From Pediococcus cellicola (lineage in GTDB: Bacteria; Bacillota; Bacilli; Lactobacillales; Lactobacillaceae): a DNA stretch of 64,000 bases. The notes under the pieces are model-generated. The model ran no database searches, had not been told where the DNA came from, and worked only from the letters and a program-made list of their open reading frames with translations. This document shows positions 15,722-24,577 of this stretch, one piece after another; the first letter of the stretch is position 1; each line of letters opens with the position of its first letter. The stretch lies in contig NZ_JQBR01000001.1 of NCBI RefSeq assembly GCF_001438655.1, positions 248,001 to 312,000 on the forward strand, given 5' to 3'. The position numbers and the translations under genes are program-made.

Positions 15722-16975
15722 TTAAAAGAATAACTGTGAAACTGCTTCAGTAATGGCAATTTTTACATGTGCATACGTTAACCCGCCTTGAATATACAGC
15801 GTGTATGGTGACCGAAGCGGACCATCAGCGGAAAACTCAACACTTGCTCCTTGCACAAAAGTACCCGCTGCCATGATAATTTTGTCATCATATCCCCCCA
15901 TTTCGCTAGGAATAGGATCTACATAAGAATTAATTGGCGAATAATGTTGAACCGTCTTTGCGAAATTAATCATATCTTCAGGATTTCCAAAATTAACTGT
16001 TTGAATCAGATCCGTCCGAGGGGCATCCCACTTAGGGCTCACATTTAACCCACATTTTTCAAGAATCGCACTTTCAAAGATGGCGCCTTTAATTGCTTCA
16101 CCAGTCACATGAGGTGCTTGGAAAAAGCCTTGAAACATGCTTTCCAAAGTATTTAGAGTCGCGCCCTCGTCTTTTCCTGAACCTGGTGTCGTCAGTCGAT
16201 TACCGATTTGGGCAATCAAATCTTTCTTTCCAACAATATACCCACCGGTTTTTGCTAGCCCGCCACCCGCGTTTTTGATTAAAGAGCCAGCCATAACGTC
16301 AGCGCCTACTTCAGTTGGTTCTGTTTTTTCGGAAAATTCCCCATAACAATTATCAATAAAAATTTTAACGTTCGGAGCAATAGACTTCACGAATTTTATC
16401 ATTTCCGCAATCTGACTAACTGTGAAGCTTTCCCGCGTGGCGTATCCACGTGAACGCTGAATAGCAACGACTTTGACATTATCCGTTAATTTCTGTTGTA
16501 CGTTAGTTTTTGAAAATTGACCATGCTGGTCTAAATCAGCATAATCAAATTCAATTTGAAAATCTTTTAAAGAACCCGCATTGGGTTCACCTGTTAACCC
16601 AATTACTTGTTGCACAGTATCATATGGCATTCCTGTCACATATAAGAGTTTATCGCCCGGACGCAGCATTCCCCATAATGCCGTGCTAATCGCATGTGTA
16701 CCTGAAATAATTTGCGGACGCACCATAGCGTCCTCCGTTTTAAACACGTCGGCATAAACAGCATCTAGGGCATCACGACCAGAATCATCATACCCATATC
16801 CTGTTGAGCCATTTAATTCTTCCTCAGAAATTTTTTCTTGTCTAAAAGCATCCAAAACTTTCTTTTGATTAAATAAAACTTGTGCCTCAATTTCGGCCAA
16901 CTTAGGTGCGATTTGTTTATCCACCTGGTTAACTAAAGTTACTAGCTTAGTATCTAAGTTGTCAGTCCATTCCAT
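15722..16975 (-). CDS. ynbB: YnbB-type PLP-dependent enzyme (methionine gamma-lyase family / aluminium-resistance protein)
   Basis: Fold-type I PLP enzyme related to cystathionine gamma-synthase; often labelled aluminium-resistance protein, true substrate unknown. The cofactor region is recognisable: FIDNCYGEFSEKTEP supplies the ring aspartate area. GSLIKNAGGGLAKTGGY carries the likely Schiff-base lysine, about residue 235. The 417-residue length is normal. It is encoded one base after miaA and upstream of glnR, the same miaA...ynbB-glnR-glnA order as Bacillus, but without hfq and hflX in between. No T-rich terminator follows it. Confidence 0.88.
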   Translation of the reverse strand: MEWTDNLDTKLVTLVNQVDKQIAPKLAEIEAQVLFNQKKVLDAFRQEKISEEELNGSTGYGYDDSGRDALDAVYADVFKTEDAMVRPQIISGTHAISTALWGMLRPGDKLLYVTGMPYDTVQQVIGLTGEPNAGSLKDFQIEFDYADLDQHGQFSKTNVQQKLTDNVKVVAIQRSRGYATRESFTVSQIAEMIKFVKSIAPNVKIFIDNCYGEFSEKTEPTEVGADVMAGSLIKNAGGGLAKTGGYIVGKKDLIAQIGNRLTTPGSGKDEGATLNTLESMFQGFFQAPHVTGEAIKGAIFESAILEKCGLNVSPKWDAPRTDLIQTVNFGNPEDMINFAKTVQHYSPINSYVDPIPSEMGGYDDKIIMAAGTFVQGASVEFSADGPLRSPYTLYIQGGLTYAHVKIAITEAVSQLFF

Positions 16976-16976
16976 T

Positions 16977-17900
16977 TTATTTTTCCCTCCAATTATTAAT
17001 TAACGCCATAATTTGGTCTAATTGTTCCGGATGTTGAATGACATCAAACCAATTAACTGTCATTTTATTGCGGAACCACGTCAATTGTCGTTTAGCATAA
17101 TGACGTGAATCTTGTTTAATAAGATTAATTACGGCTTCTTTAGTAACTTGCTTTTCAAAATACGGATACCATTCTCGATAGCCAATTCCCTTACCAGCTG
17201 GTAATTGCGTCCCGCCTCGCTCATATAACTGTTTGGCCTCCTGCTCCAGACCAGCTGTCACCATTTGGTCAACGCGCTGATTAATTCGCGCATACAGCAA
17301 TTCACGATCTGTATTCAAACCAATTAAAAGTGCATCGTATTTCAGCGACTGATCATCATGCTGCTCCGAAAAAAGATGCCCCGTTTTTTCATAAACCTCT
17401 AGTGCGCGAACCACACGAACCTCATTTGTGACGGGTATTCCTGCTGCTGCTTGTGGATCAATACTATTCAATTGTTGCCACAGTTGCAATTGCGAATGCA
17501 TTTGTGCATAAGCGTGCCACTTCTCTCGAATGCGAGGAGAACCTTCATAACTATCTCGTCCTAAAGAAAGATCTTCTAACAAGGCCTGTAAATAAAAACC
17601 AGTGCCACCGACAATAATAGGCAACCTTTTAGAACGGGTAATTTCATCAATCTTTTTGGTTGCCACCTCTTTAAAATCAGCAACTGAAAATCGTTGATCC
17701 ACATTGCGAATGTTAATTAAATGATGCGCAATATTTTGCTGTTCGTTCTCAGTAATTTTTGCCGTGCCAATATTTAAGCCACGATAAACCTGCATAGAAT
17801 CTCCAGAGATAATTTCGCCATGAAACTGTTTGGCTAACTCAATTGATAAACTCGTTTTACCAACTGCTGTGGGTCCAATAATTGCTAAAACTTTCTTCAT
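16977..17900 (-). CDS. miaA: tRNA dimethylallyltransferase
   Basis: Adds dimethylallyl to N6 of A37 in tRNAs reading UNN codons. P-loop GPTAVGKTSLS at residues 8-18, SGDSMQVYRGLNIGTAK, and PIIVGGTGFYLQALLED are diagnostic. The C-terminal half holds the tRNA-binding KQDSRHYAKRQLTWFRN segment. Length 307 is typical. It starts three bases after the glycerophosphodiesterase stop and ends one base before ynbB, so the three are probably cotranscribed. Confidence 0.97.
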   Translation of the reverse strand: MKKVLAIIGPTAVGKTSLSIELAKQFHGEIISGDSMQVYRGLNIGTAKITENEQQNIAHHLINIRNVDQRFSVADFKEVATKKIDEITRSKRLPIIVGGTGFYLQALLEDLSLGRDSYEGSPRIREKWHAYAQMHSQLQLWQQLNSIDPQAAAGIPVTNEVRVVRALEVYEKTGHLFSEQHDDQSLKYDALLIGLNTDRELLYARINQRVDQMVTAGLEQEAKQLYERGGTQLPAGKGIGYREWYPYFEKQVTKEAVINLIKQDSRHYAKRQLTWFRNKMTVNWFDVIQHPEQLDQIMALINNWREK

Positions 17901-17903
17901 TTT

Positions 17904-18638
17904 CTAACCGCCTTGGATGGATTTACGAATAATTACGGCACGACCCGGATAATCGGTAATGATGCCGTCAAACCGCCGTTTAAAACAATAACGCATATCA
18001 TCATCACTGTTCACTGTCCACGGGCGTAACTGTACGTGTGGCAAAAAGAAACGATGGGCACGTACCCAACGAATATCCGGATGCCAATCTCTGATCAATC
18101 GTTTTCGATAAAGACGTCGTGCAAACTTGGTTTGAACCTTGAATAAACTCGCGTATTCAATATCAGGATTCAAACTATACATCTTCACTAATGATTGCGG
18201 ATGAAAGCTTGAATAAATAACTTTGAAAGGTAATTCTTGCTGGTTCATATAGGCCAGCACTTTTTCTTCAATTCCTGGATACTGAATTTTATCCGTTTTT
18301 AATTCCAGATTAAAAATTCCCTTAAATTTTTTTGCTATTAAGAGTTGAATCACTTCATTTAAGGTCGGAATCTGAGTTCCCAAATAGGCATATCCAAAAT
18401 AACTTCCAGCATCTAAAGTCTTTAGCTGCATGAGTGTTTGATCCATGATACGTCCTTGGCCATTTGTTGTTCGGTCTACAGTCTCATCATGCATAATTAT
18501 CAAATGACCATCTTTTGACATATGTACATCGGTTTCGATACCGTCTGCACCTTCTTCAATCGCTTTTTCAAAGGCCGGTAAAGTATTTTCAGGTCGAATT
18601 CCTTTACTACCTCGGTGTGCAATAATCTTTGTTAACAT
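17904..18638 (-). CDS. Glycerophosphodiester phosphodiesterase
   Basis: Hydrolyses glycerophosphodiesters to sn-glycerol 3-phosphate and an alcohol. The GDPD catalytic signature is at the N-terminus: IIAHRGSKGIRPENTLPAF, then GADGIETDVHMSKDG and IMHDETVDRTTNG (metal-binding Glu, Asp, His). No signal peptide or membrane segment is present, so it should be cytosolic, of UgpQ type, 244 residues. An RKRL/RRLYRKR-rich stretch near residue 170 is unusually basic. It is the first gene of a likely unit with miaA and ynbB. Confidence 0.93.
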   Translation of the reverse strand: MLTKIIAHRGSKGIRPENTLPAFEKAIEEGADGIETDVHMSKDGHLIIMHDETVDRTTNGQGRIMDQTLMQLKTLDAGSYFGYAYLGTQIPTLNEVIQLLIAKKFKGIFNLELKTDKIQYPGIEEKVLAYMNQQELPFKVIYSSFHPQSLVKMYSLNPDIEYASLFKVQTKFARRLYRKRLIRDWHPDIRWVRAHRFFLPHVQLRPWTVNSDDDMRYCFKRRFDGIITDYPGRAVIIRKSIQGG

Positions 18639-18728
18639 AAAATCATTCCTATCCGCTTAATATACTGGATATTTTAATCAAAAAAAGTCATAATAAAGAT
18701 AATCAAAGATGGAAAGGGGTTTCAAAAA

Positions 18729-18905
18729 ATGAAAAATTTTACTAAAGGCTTTATCGTTGGTGGTCTCTCTGTTGTGGGAGCCGCTGGTGCCGCACTTTAT
18801 ACCTTCCACAAAATAATCGTACAACCTATTGAGGAACAAGAAAATCGGGCCGCAGAGAATCGGAAACGTGCTATGCGTAAACAGCGCTCTGCACATAACG
18901 GCTAA
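18729..18905 (+). CDS. DUF3042 family small protein (58 aa)
   Basis: Translated by me from ATG 18729 to TAA 18905. MKNFTKGFIVGGLSVVGAAG opens with a glycine-rich hydrophobic helix (residues 8-24). A charged C-terminal helix follows (PIEEQEN, RKRAMRKQRSA). This pattern and length match the DUF3042 family of Lactobacillales, function unknown. A GGAAAGGGG site precedes it and a good terminator follows. It is a lone plus-strand gene between two minus-strand units. Confidence 0.85.
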   Translation: MKNFTKGFIVGGLSVVGAAGAALYTFHKIIVQPIEEQENRAAENRKRAMRKQRSAHNG

Positions 18906-18916
18906 TTGTAAACATT

Positions 18917-18944
18917 AGGACTGTTTATCAAACGGTCCTTTTTG
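18917..18944 (+). terminator. Terminator of the DUF3042 gene
   Basis: AGGACTGTTT / AAACGGTCCT (one G-U) around ATC, followed by TTTTTG. Confidence 0.88.
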
Positions 18945-18962
18945 TTTACGCTAATTTAGCGA

Positions 18963-19022
18963 AAAAAAGAGATAAAGATTCTTCGAGGATGATGTGCTTA
19001 TCATTCACCTCAATGATTCTTT
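18963..19022 (-). terminator. Probable terminator after the rhodanese-like gene
   Basis: Long imperfect minus-strand stem (AAAGAATCATTGAGG with CCTCGAAGAATCTTT, plus ATGAT/ATCAT) followed by CTCTTTTTTTC. Confidence 0.55.
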
Positions 19023-19035
19023 ACCCCGGATTTAA

Positions 19036-19449
19036 TTAATTTTTCTTTTTTGTTTTACCATTCCACCGTTGAAAACCATAACGAAGAATAAAAAGTTTTT
19101 TATACCCCTTCTTAGCTAAAAAGATGGCTGCTCGTGAACTCAAACTACGCCCTTGATCATAGATATATACAGGCAGGTCTGCACGTACTTCTTGGAAACG
19201 TGTTTTTAAGGTTGAATACGGAATGTTGCGTGCGCCTAAAATATGTCCCGCATCAAAATCCTTTTTCTCACGTAAGTCAATAACCTGACCTTTGTGCATG
19301 CCCTCTTGAAATTCTTCTTCGTCAAGGATTTTTGAAACACGTCGTCGCTTCCAGACCACGTAACCCTGATACACAAAATAAGCAACGATTAAAATAATTA
19401 ATATTGTATTAATAATAAAGCTAGCTTTTGAACTTGCACCAAATACCAA
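19036..19449 (-). CDS. Membrane-anchored rhodanese-like protein lacking the catalytic cysteine
   Basis: 137 residues: one N-terminal transmembrane helix (about 12-32, IINTILIILIVAYFVYQGY), a basic KRRR stop, then a rhodanese domain (GQVIDLREKKDFDAGHILGA, NIPYSTLKTRF). The position of the active-site loop reads YIYDQGRSLSSRAA; the nucleophilic Cys of true sulfurtransferases is replaced, so sulfur transfer is unlikely. It resembles YqhL. The start is TTG 19449 after AGGAGG with eight-base spacing; the overlapping ATG is out of frame and runs quickly into a stop. Confidence 0.85.
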   Translation of the reverse strand: MVFGASSKASFIINTILIILIVAYFVYQGYVVWKRRRVSKILDEEEFQEGMHKGQVIDLREKKDFDAGHILGARNIPYSTLKTRFQEVRADLPVYIYDQGRSLSSRAAIFLAKKGYKKLFILRYGFQRWNGKTKKKN

Positions 19450-19516
19450 TTCATTCTCCTCCTATGTCAATCAAGTCCATTTTACACATAAATCACCAAT
19501 TTGCCTAGTATAGAAA

Positions 19517-19556
19517 ATAAAAAAGCCGTTTTAGAAGGTTCTCCTAAAGCCGGCTT
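19517..19556 (-). terminator. Terminator of the rpmG-...-glcK operon
   Basis: Minus-strand AAGCCGGCTTTAGGAG pairs imperfectly with CCTTCTAAAACGGCTT, followed by TTTTATTTT; 15 bases after the glcK stop. Confidence 0.85.
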
Positions 19557-19570
19557 CATTTGATTTGTCT

Positions 19571-20533
19571 TTATTTAAAACTTAATGCTAACGATGCAGC
19601 ACCGATCACACCAGCATCATTACCCAAACGTGCCAATTTTAGACTAGTTGAATTACGAACCGTTGTAAAGGCAAATTCTTGGAAATAATGATCCACTTGC
19701 TTTAATAAGTAATCACCAGCAGCCGAAACACCGCCACCAATCACAATACTTTCAGGGTTCAAAGTATTGGCGAGATTTCCTAAAGCTAATCCCAAGTAGT
19801 AACAAACCTTGTCAACCACACGAACGGCTAAAGTATCGCCACTTTTAGCTAAATCAAAAACTAATTTAGAAGTAATATCTTGACCATCGTCTGTTTGTCG
19901 TTTTAATTCAGAATCACCAGAAAATTCTTCAGCCATATCACGTGCGACATGAACGACACCAGTTGCAGAAGCGTATTGCTCCAAGCAGCCCCGTTTCCCA
20001 CAAGTACATAAATAGCCATTGGGTTCTACAGTCACATGTCCAATTTCACCAGCAGCTCCAGCAATTCCATGCAACAACTGGCCATCGGCGATCAGACCGC
20101 CACCGATTCCGGTACCTAAAGTAACAAAAGAAACGTCACTCCCATTTTCTCCGGCACCCTTCCATCGTTCGCCAAGCCCTGCAACATTAGCATCATTGTC
20201 CATAGTGAACTTGATTCCTGTGCCGGCTTCAACATCAGCTTTTACATGTTGCGTCGTTTTCCAGTTTAAATTATAGGCGCCAACTACTGTCCCATTTTCC
20301 CGATCGACAGTTCCTGGTGTGCCCATACCGATTCCAATAAATTGAGATTTGTCCATATTATATAAGTCAATGTGATGATTAATAGAAGCCACAATATCTG
20401 GCACAATATGACTTCCCTCATCCAAAATGTTTGTTTCAACACTCCATTTTTGTTGAACTTCTCCAGTATCGGTCAAAATGGCAAACTTAATAGTTGTCCC
20501 GCCAAGGTCAACTCCGATTAATTTACGCTCCAT
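19571..20533 (-). CDS. glcK: ROK-family glucokinase
   Basis: Phosphorylates glucose to glucose 6-phosphate with ATP. ATP phosphate loop GVDLGGTTIKFAIL at the N-terminus. Sugar-binding and ROK signature region GIAGAAGEIGHVTVEPNG. The zinc motif CTCGKRGCLEQYASATG supplies the metal-binding cysteines. The 320 residues match GlcK of Bacillus. No HTH is fused, so it is an enzyme and not a ROK repressor. It is the last gene of rpmG-fthC-gluP-yqgQ-glcK. Confidence 0.95.
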   Translation of the reverse strand: MERKLIGVDLGGTTIKFAILTDTGEVQQKWSVETNILDEGSHIVPDIVASINHHIDLYNMDKSQFIGIGMGTPGTVDRENGTVVGAYNLNWKTTQHVKADVEAGTGIKFTMDNDANVAGLGERWKGAGENGSDVSFVTLGTGIGGGLIADGQLLHGIAGAAGEIGHVTVEPNGYLCTCGKRGCLEQYASATGVVHVARDMAEEFSGDSELKRQTDDGQDITSKLVFDLAKSGDTLAVRVVDKVCYYLGLALGNLANTLNPESIVIGGGVSAAGDYLLKQVDHYFQEFAFTTVRNSTSLKLARLGNDAGVIGAASLALSFK

Positions 20534-20569
20534 TGCTAATTTCCTCCAATATTAAAATAATTTACCTGG

Positions 20570-20773
20570 CTACTTGGCAGCAACCTCTTCTAAATGATGT
20601 TCATGTCGCAAAACCATTACTGCCTTTACATAGGTCTGATTTTCAACGACGCCGGCATCGTGTAAATGTTTTAATTCAATGCTCATTAACTCAATATCCC
20701 ATAAACGTTTACCGACATAAACGTAAATACCAAACTTTTTAAGTAATTGTTGCACATCATATAGTGTTTTCAT
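20570..20773 (-). CDS. yqgQ: YqgQ family protein (DUF910)
   Basis: Small 67-residue helical protein: MKTLYDVQQLLKKFGIYVYV, then GKRLWDIELMSIELKHLHD. The function is unknown; the homologue is always found directly before glcK in Bacilli, as here, and small YqgQ proteins have a three-helix fold proposed to bind nucleic acid. Confidence 0.9.
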   Translation of the reverse strand: MKTLYDVQQLLKKFGIYVYVGKRLWDIELMSIELKHLHDAGVVENQTYVKAVMVLRHEHHLEEVAAK

Positions 20774-20824
20774 AGCATCATCCCAATTAATTATACAGAT
20801 AAAAAAATATTTGTAAACGTTCTT

Positions 20825-21514
20825 TTAAAAAGCCGACTTGGTTATAAGAACCCAAAAACAAGCTGCCACTAGCGCGACTAAAACTAATCCTGCTATCCAA
20901 CGCTTAGAATTTTCGACCTTACCAATTTGCGGAATGCCAACCACATAGCCACCTAAAAATCCCGCTAGTACACCCGCTACATGGGCATAAATGTCTATTC
21001 CAGGCTGCCAGAAGCTTGACACTAATGCCAAAACAACGAACAAGCCCAGTTGACGAGCCATCAAACGAATGTAGGGATTATTTCTGAATGATTCCCCCAA
21101 CATCAGCCAAACACCAAACAGGCCAAAGATAGCTCCACTAGCACCAGCAGACAATGCCAGCGGATTACCCAGTACTAGACTTGCCAAATTACCGAAAATA
21201 CCTGCCAAAAAATAGAGAAAAATAAATTTAAAATGACCAAACAAGTTTTCAATTTGAATTCCTACGAAATATAAAGTCACCATATTCATGACGATATGCG
21301 TCATGCCAATATGAATAAACATCCCGCTCACGAGCCGCCACCACTCTCCGTTTTGCAGAATGGCCGGTTTAAAAACTGCTCCGTAGCGTAATAAAGTTTG
21401 TGTATTTTCGGTCCCACCATCAACTGACATAATAAGAAAAATAATCAAATTGATTGCAACTAGACCAATTGTCATATATGGCCCGTTTTGCCACCTTTTT
21501 AAAGTTTGTTGCAT
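20825..21514 (-). CDS. gluP: Rhomboid family intramembrane serine protease
   Basis: Integral membrane protease cleaving transmembrane substrates. Six or seven hydrophobic segments in 229 residues. The catalytic serine lies in GASGAIFGLFGVW and the histidine in YAHVAGVLAGFLGGY. The amphipathic loop WWRLVSGMFIHIGMTHIVMN is typical. Compared with Bacillus GluP/YqgP the large N-terminal cytosolic domain and the TPR tail are missing. The ATG shares one base with the fthC stop (TAATG). Confidence 0.93.
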   Translation of the reverse strand: MQQTLKRWQNGPYMTIGLVAINLIIFLIMSVDGGTENTQTLLRYGAVFKPAILQNGEWWRLVSGMFIHIGMTHIVMNMVTLYFVGIQIENLFGHFKFIFLYFLAGIFGNLASLVLGNPLALSAGASGAIFGLFGVWLMLGESFRNNPYIRLMARQLGLFVVLALVSSFWQPGIDIYAHVAGVLAGFLGGYVVGIPQIGKVENSKRWIAGLVLVALVAACFWVLITKSAF

Positions 21515-22071
21515 TAATTTGCCTCACTCTTAATTAATTTATTAATTGGAATATCATGAGCCTCAATTGGCCAGGCAGCTGTTTTAAAATGCTGTGCACT
21601 TAAAACTAAACTAATGGTTGCCCCATGATAATCACGCAAAAAGCGATCGTAGTAGCCACCACCGAATCCGAGGCGATAGTTTCCTTGATCAGCAAACCCT
21701 AGCCCTGGTACCAAAATTAGATTGATATCTGATTTAGAAATATTGTTTGCGCCAACCGGTTCTGGTATGCCAAATTTGGTTTTTTCTAACTTAGTTGTTG
21801 GCAAATACTCAAAAAAGGCCATTTGCCACTTAGCTAAAGTTTTGGGAATAAGAATCGTTTTATGCTCATACCTCGCTTGTTGCATAATGGGTCTCGTATC
21901 TACCTCAATCTTACCACTCATTGTGGTAGCAACTGTCTTAGCTTGCTGCCACTCCTTACTTGCAAACAATTTTTCGTAAAGGCTAAGCTGTTCACGCTTT
22001 TTTTCAGTCTCATCCATTGCCTGAAGCCGGCTAATTTGAACTTGCCGTTGTTTCTTTTTTTCTACTTGCAT
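21514..22071 (-). CDS. fthC: 5-formyltetrahydrofolate cyclo-ligase
   Basis: ATP-dependent conversion of 5-formyl-THF to 5,10-methenyl-THF (YqgN, MTHFS). The C-terminal signature LILVPGLGFADQGNYRLGFG followed by GGYYDRFL is unmistakable; basic residues KKKQRQ and PTTKLEKTKFGIPEP are also typical. I place the start at 22071 (MQVEKKKQRQVQ, 185 residues). The open frame continues 39 codons upstream but that part overlaps the rpmG region and is not family-like. Confidence 0.92.
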   Translation of the reverse strand: MQVEKKKQRQVQISRLQAMDETEKKREQLSLYEKLFASKEWQQAKTVATTMSGKIEVDTRPIMQQARYEHKTILIPKTLAKWQMAFFEYLPTTKLEKTKFGIPEPVGANNISKSDINLILVPGLGFADQGNYRLGFGGGYYDRFLRDYHGATISLVLSAQHFKTAAWPIEAHDIPINKLIKSEAN

Positions 22072-22150
22072 GGCAGTATCCCTCAATTCAGGTGATTGAA
22101 TTAAAAATAATAAAAAAGATCGGAGCAAAATTCGATCATTTTGTCCAATC

Positions 22151-22300
22151 TTATTTAGTTTCTCGATGTAAAGTAACCTTTCTTTCACGTGGGCAATACT
22201 TGTTTAATTCCAAACGATCCGGATTGTTACGTTTATTTTTGCTTGATAGATATTGTCGATTATGACATTCTGTACATTCTAATGTAATGTGTACGCGCAT
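22151..22300 (-). CDS. rpmG: 50S ribosomal protein L33
   Basis: Translated by me: 49 residues, ATG 22300 to TAA 22151, after a GGGAGG site. [20 protein letters not shown] has the first CxxC. The C-terminal part [17 protein letters not shown] keeps only one cysteine, so the zinc site is incomplete, as in many lactobacillar L33 paralogues that work without zinc. It is the first gene of rpmG-fthC-gluP-yqgQ-glcK; 79 bases separate it from fthC. Confidence 0.93.
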   Translation of the reverse strand: MRVHITLECTECHNRQYLSSKNKRNNPDRLELNKYCPRERKVTLHRETK

Positions 22301-22355
22301 GGCTCCAACCTCCCAACTATAAATTCTGATGGGCGTTGCGCCCTCAACTTAAAAT

Positions 22356-22385
22356 ATAATACCACAATAATACTAATCCACGCAA
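22356..22385 (-). promoter_or_regulatory. Promoter of rpmG-fthC-gluP-yqgQ-glcK
   Basis: -35 TTGCGT (22380-22385), 18-base spacer, -10 TATTAT (22356-22361) with TGG just before it (extended -10). The 5' UTR holds a small perfect hairpin GGGCG-CAA-CGCCC (22331-22343). Confidence 0.6.
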
Positions 22386-22414
22386 GCAAGTTTCGCATAT
22401 TCCTCAAGGATCTC

Positions 22415-24502
22415 TTAATTTGTAGCTGCTTTACTTGAAGATGAGGTTGCTTTAGTTGGATTTTTTAACGTTGACGTACTTTGAACCATCTTCCAATAAG
22501 CGTCATACACCTTTTTAGCAAGCTTCATATTATTATCTTCTGCACTTGTCCCTAAACCAGGCAACGCAATCGCTACGACTACTTTAGGATCATTTGAAGG
22601 AGCATACGAAGCCAAACTCAAGGTAACTGTTGATTTCCCATTAGTGGTTGTTTCAGCAGTACCTGTTTTAGCTGAAATACCAGGACTAATACTTGCTAGT
22701 TCGCCACCAGTCTTATACGTATTAGTTCCGTGAACAACATTATAAAGCCCTTTGGTAACAACTTTCTTTTGAGCCGCCGTATCGTCAATATAATTCAATA
22801 CCTTCGGCTGAATGGTTTCTTCGAGTTTTCCTAAACCACCTTTGCCATTAGTACCACGAATTTGAGACACAACATGTGGTGCAATGCGATAACCACCATT
22901 GGCAATCGTTGAAATATATTGGGCAACCTGAATGGTAGTGTAAGCATCGTAGTTTCCAAATGACAAATCTAACGCTTTACCAATATTAGCTTCCCCACTT
23001 GGACCTTTGTATCCTGAAGATTCCCCAGGAATATCTACCCCAGTATCTGTGCCAAGACCAAATCGTTCAAAATAACCACGCATCTTGCTAAAAATATTGG
23101 CATTCATTCCCAAAAGACTTGTTCCAGATGAATATTTGAAGCCAGCTTCTTTCATAGCAAGTTGCATCATGTAGGAGTTAGAAGAAACCTCCAGCGCCTG
23201 TGAAGCTGTTAAACGTGTATTCTGAGCGCCACCCTTATTAAACCAGGATGCCTTGGCACTGGTACCTGCTAATTTGATGGGTTGATCAGTCAGCGTACTG
23301 CTTGAAGGCGAAATCACACCATCCATTAAAGCTCCAGACACCATTGCGCCTTTAACAACCGATCCCATTACAATTGGTTCATTGATCGTCCCTAAAGCAT
23401 TATCGGTCACTTTTCCTGTACTTGGATTACGATTAACACCTGCTAGTGCAACAATGGCGCCCGTTTTAGGATTCATCACAACGACATACCCGCCAGTGGA
23501 CTGTCCGCCGGCATTGGTGACAGTTGACCGTGTATATTCCTGTATCTTTTGTTGAAAGGCGGCATTAATCGAGAGTACCAAATTGTCTCCCTTGCGGCCC
23601 GCATACTGTTTAACTTCTTTTTTTATCGTTTTATTCCCGCTAACTTCAACCCTTGTTTGTGACTTGGTTCCCTTTAAGATTGGATCATAAGCTTTTTCAA
23701 GATAGCTTTGACCCACACTATCATTACGAGAATAACCTTGAGCAAGCAAAATATTCACTTCATCGCTTGGCAAACCTGATTTTGCACTTGATACCGTTCC
23801 GGCAATGCTTTTGATTGAATTTCCTTGTGGGTAATTACGCGACCAACTAGTCCCCACTTTTACACCTGGTAATTCTGATAAATGTTCGCCAATCTTTGCA
23901 ACTTCTGTATTAGACACATCGGACTCTTTGAGATACACCGTTGACAATTCATAGGCACCGTTCATCAAACTAAAAATTTGTGCGGCATTTTTTTCGGATT
24001 TAGACAAACGAATATTCTTTTTAACTTTTTTTACCGCTAAATTATAGAGTGTTTTAGAACTATACTCGCTGTGATTTTTGATGCTATCTTCGACTTTAGC
24101 TAGATTTTTAGAGCTGGCTAAATAGTAGTCCGCCTCATCTTGCTCTGATAAGGTATCTGTAGAAACTTTTAAGTACTGTCCCAGCCGATCAGCAGTCCGT
24201 TTGAGCGTTCCTGATAAGACGTTCATTCCCTTAGTGTATTCAATGGCCTGATGTGACTCATTACCAACTAAAACTTTTCCTGTGGCATCATAAATCATGC
24301 CTCGTTGAACATTATTAGTTTCGACTGTCGTATCAGTTCGTTCCACATCGGCAACATACTTCGAGCCATTAAAAATTTGTAAGTATGCCAGACGACCAAT
24401 CAATGTAATCAACAAAATGGCCACAATAATAAAAATTAAATTGAGTCGAAATGGCAGTTCCGACTTTTTAGTACGAATTTTAGACGATTGTTTTGATTTC
24501 AA
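22415..24502 (-). CDS. Class B penicillin-binding protein (PBP2B type)
   Basis: Monofunctional D,D-transpeptidase for septal/peripheral peptidoglycan. A single N-terminal membrane helix (LNLIFIIVAILLITLIG) precedes the pedestal domain (GMIYDATGKVL). The transpeptidase domain follows with SVVK (active-site Ser), SSNSYM (SxN) and SAKTGTAE (KTG). The C-terminus is Ser/Thr/Lys-rich and has no PASTA repeats. Start: TTG 24502 follows AAGGAG by eight bases; an in-frame GTG at 24520 would place that site inside the gene. A TGTTAGAAT extended -10 sits at 24533-24538 and supports the shorter form (695 residues). Confidence 0.9.
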   Translation of the reverse strand: MKSKQSSKIRTKKSELPFRLNLIFIIVAILLITLIGRLAYLQIFNGSKYVADVERTDTTVETNNVQRGMIYDATGKVLVGNESHQAIEYTKGMNVLSGTLKRTADRLGQYLKVSTDTLSEQDEADYYLASSKNLAKVEDSIKNHSEYSSKTLYNLAVKKVKKNIRLSKSEKNAAQIFSLMNGAYELSTVYLKESDVSNTEVAKIGEHLSELPGVKVGTSWSRNYPQGNSIKSIAGTVSSAKSGLPSDEVNILLAQGYSRNDSVGQSYLEKAYDPILKGTKSQTRVEVSGNKTIKKEVKQYAGRKGDNLVLSINAAFQQKIQEYTRSTVTNAGGQSTGGYVVVMNPKTGAIVALAGVNRNPSTGKVTDNALGTINEPIVMGSVVKGAMVSGALMDGVISPSSSTLTDQPIKLAGTSAKASWFNKGGAQNTRLTASQALEVSSNSYMMQLAMKEAGFKYSSGTSLLGMNANIFSKMRGYFERFGLGTDTGVDIPGESSGYKGPSGEANIGKALDLSFGNYDAYTTIQVAQYISTIANGGYRIAPHVVSQIRGTNGKGGLGKLEETIQPKVLNYIDDTAAQKKVVTKGLYNVVHGTNTYKTGGELASISPGISAKTGTAETTTNGKSTVTLSLASYAPSNDPKVVVAIALPGLGTSAEDNNMKLAKKVYDAYWKMVQSTSTLKNPTKATSSSSKAATN

Positions 24503-24577
24503 AATCTTTAGCTCCTTCACGTTGCTGAGACCATTCTAACAAAAAATTCAAAAGGCTTCTATAACATGTTCACATTT

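Noticed and set aside
18678-18896. Minus-strand open frame over the DUF3042 gene
   Set aside because: It lacks a start context and the plus strand encodes a recognisable family protein with site and terminator.
22072-22188. Upstream in-frame extension of fthC overlapping rpmG
   Set aside because: The added residues are not family-like; the internal ATG at 22071 gives a standard 185-residue protein and rpmG occupies the other frame.
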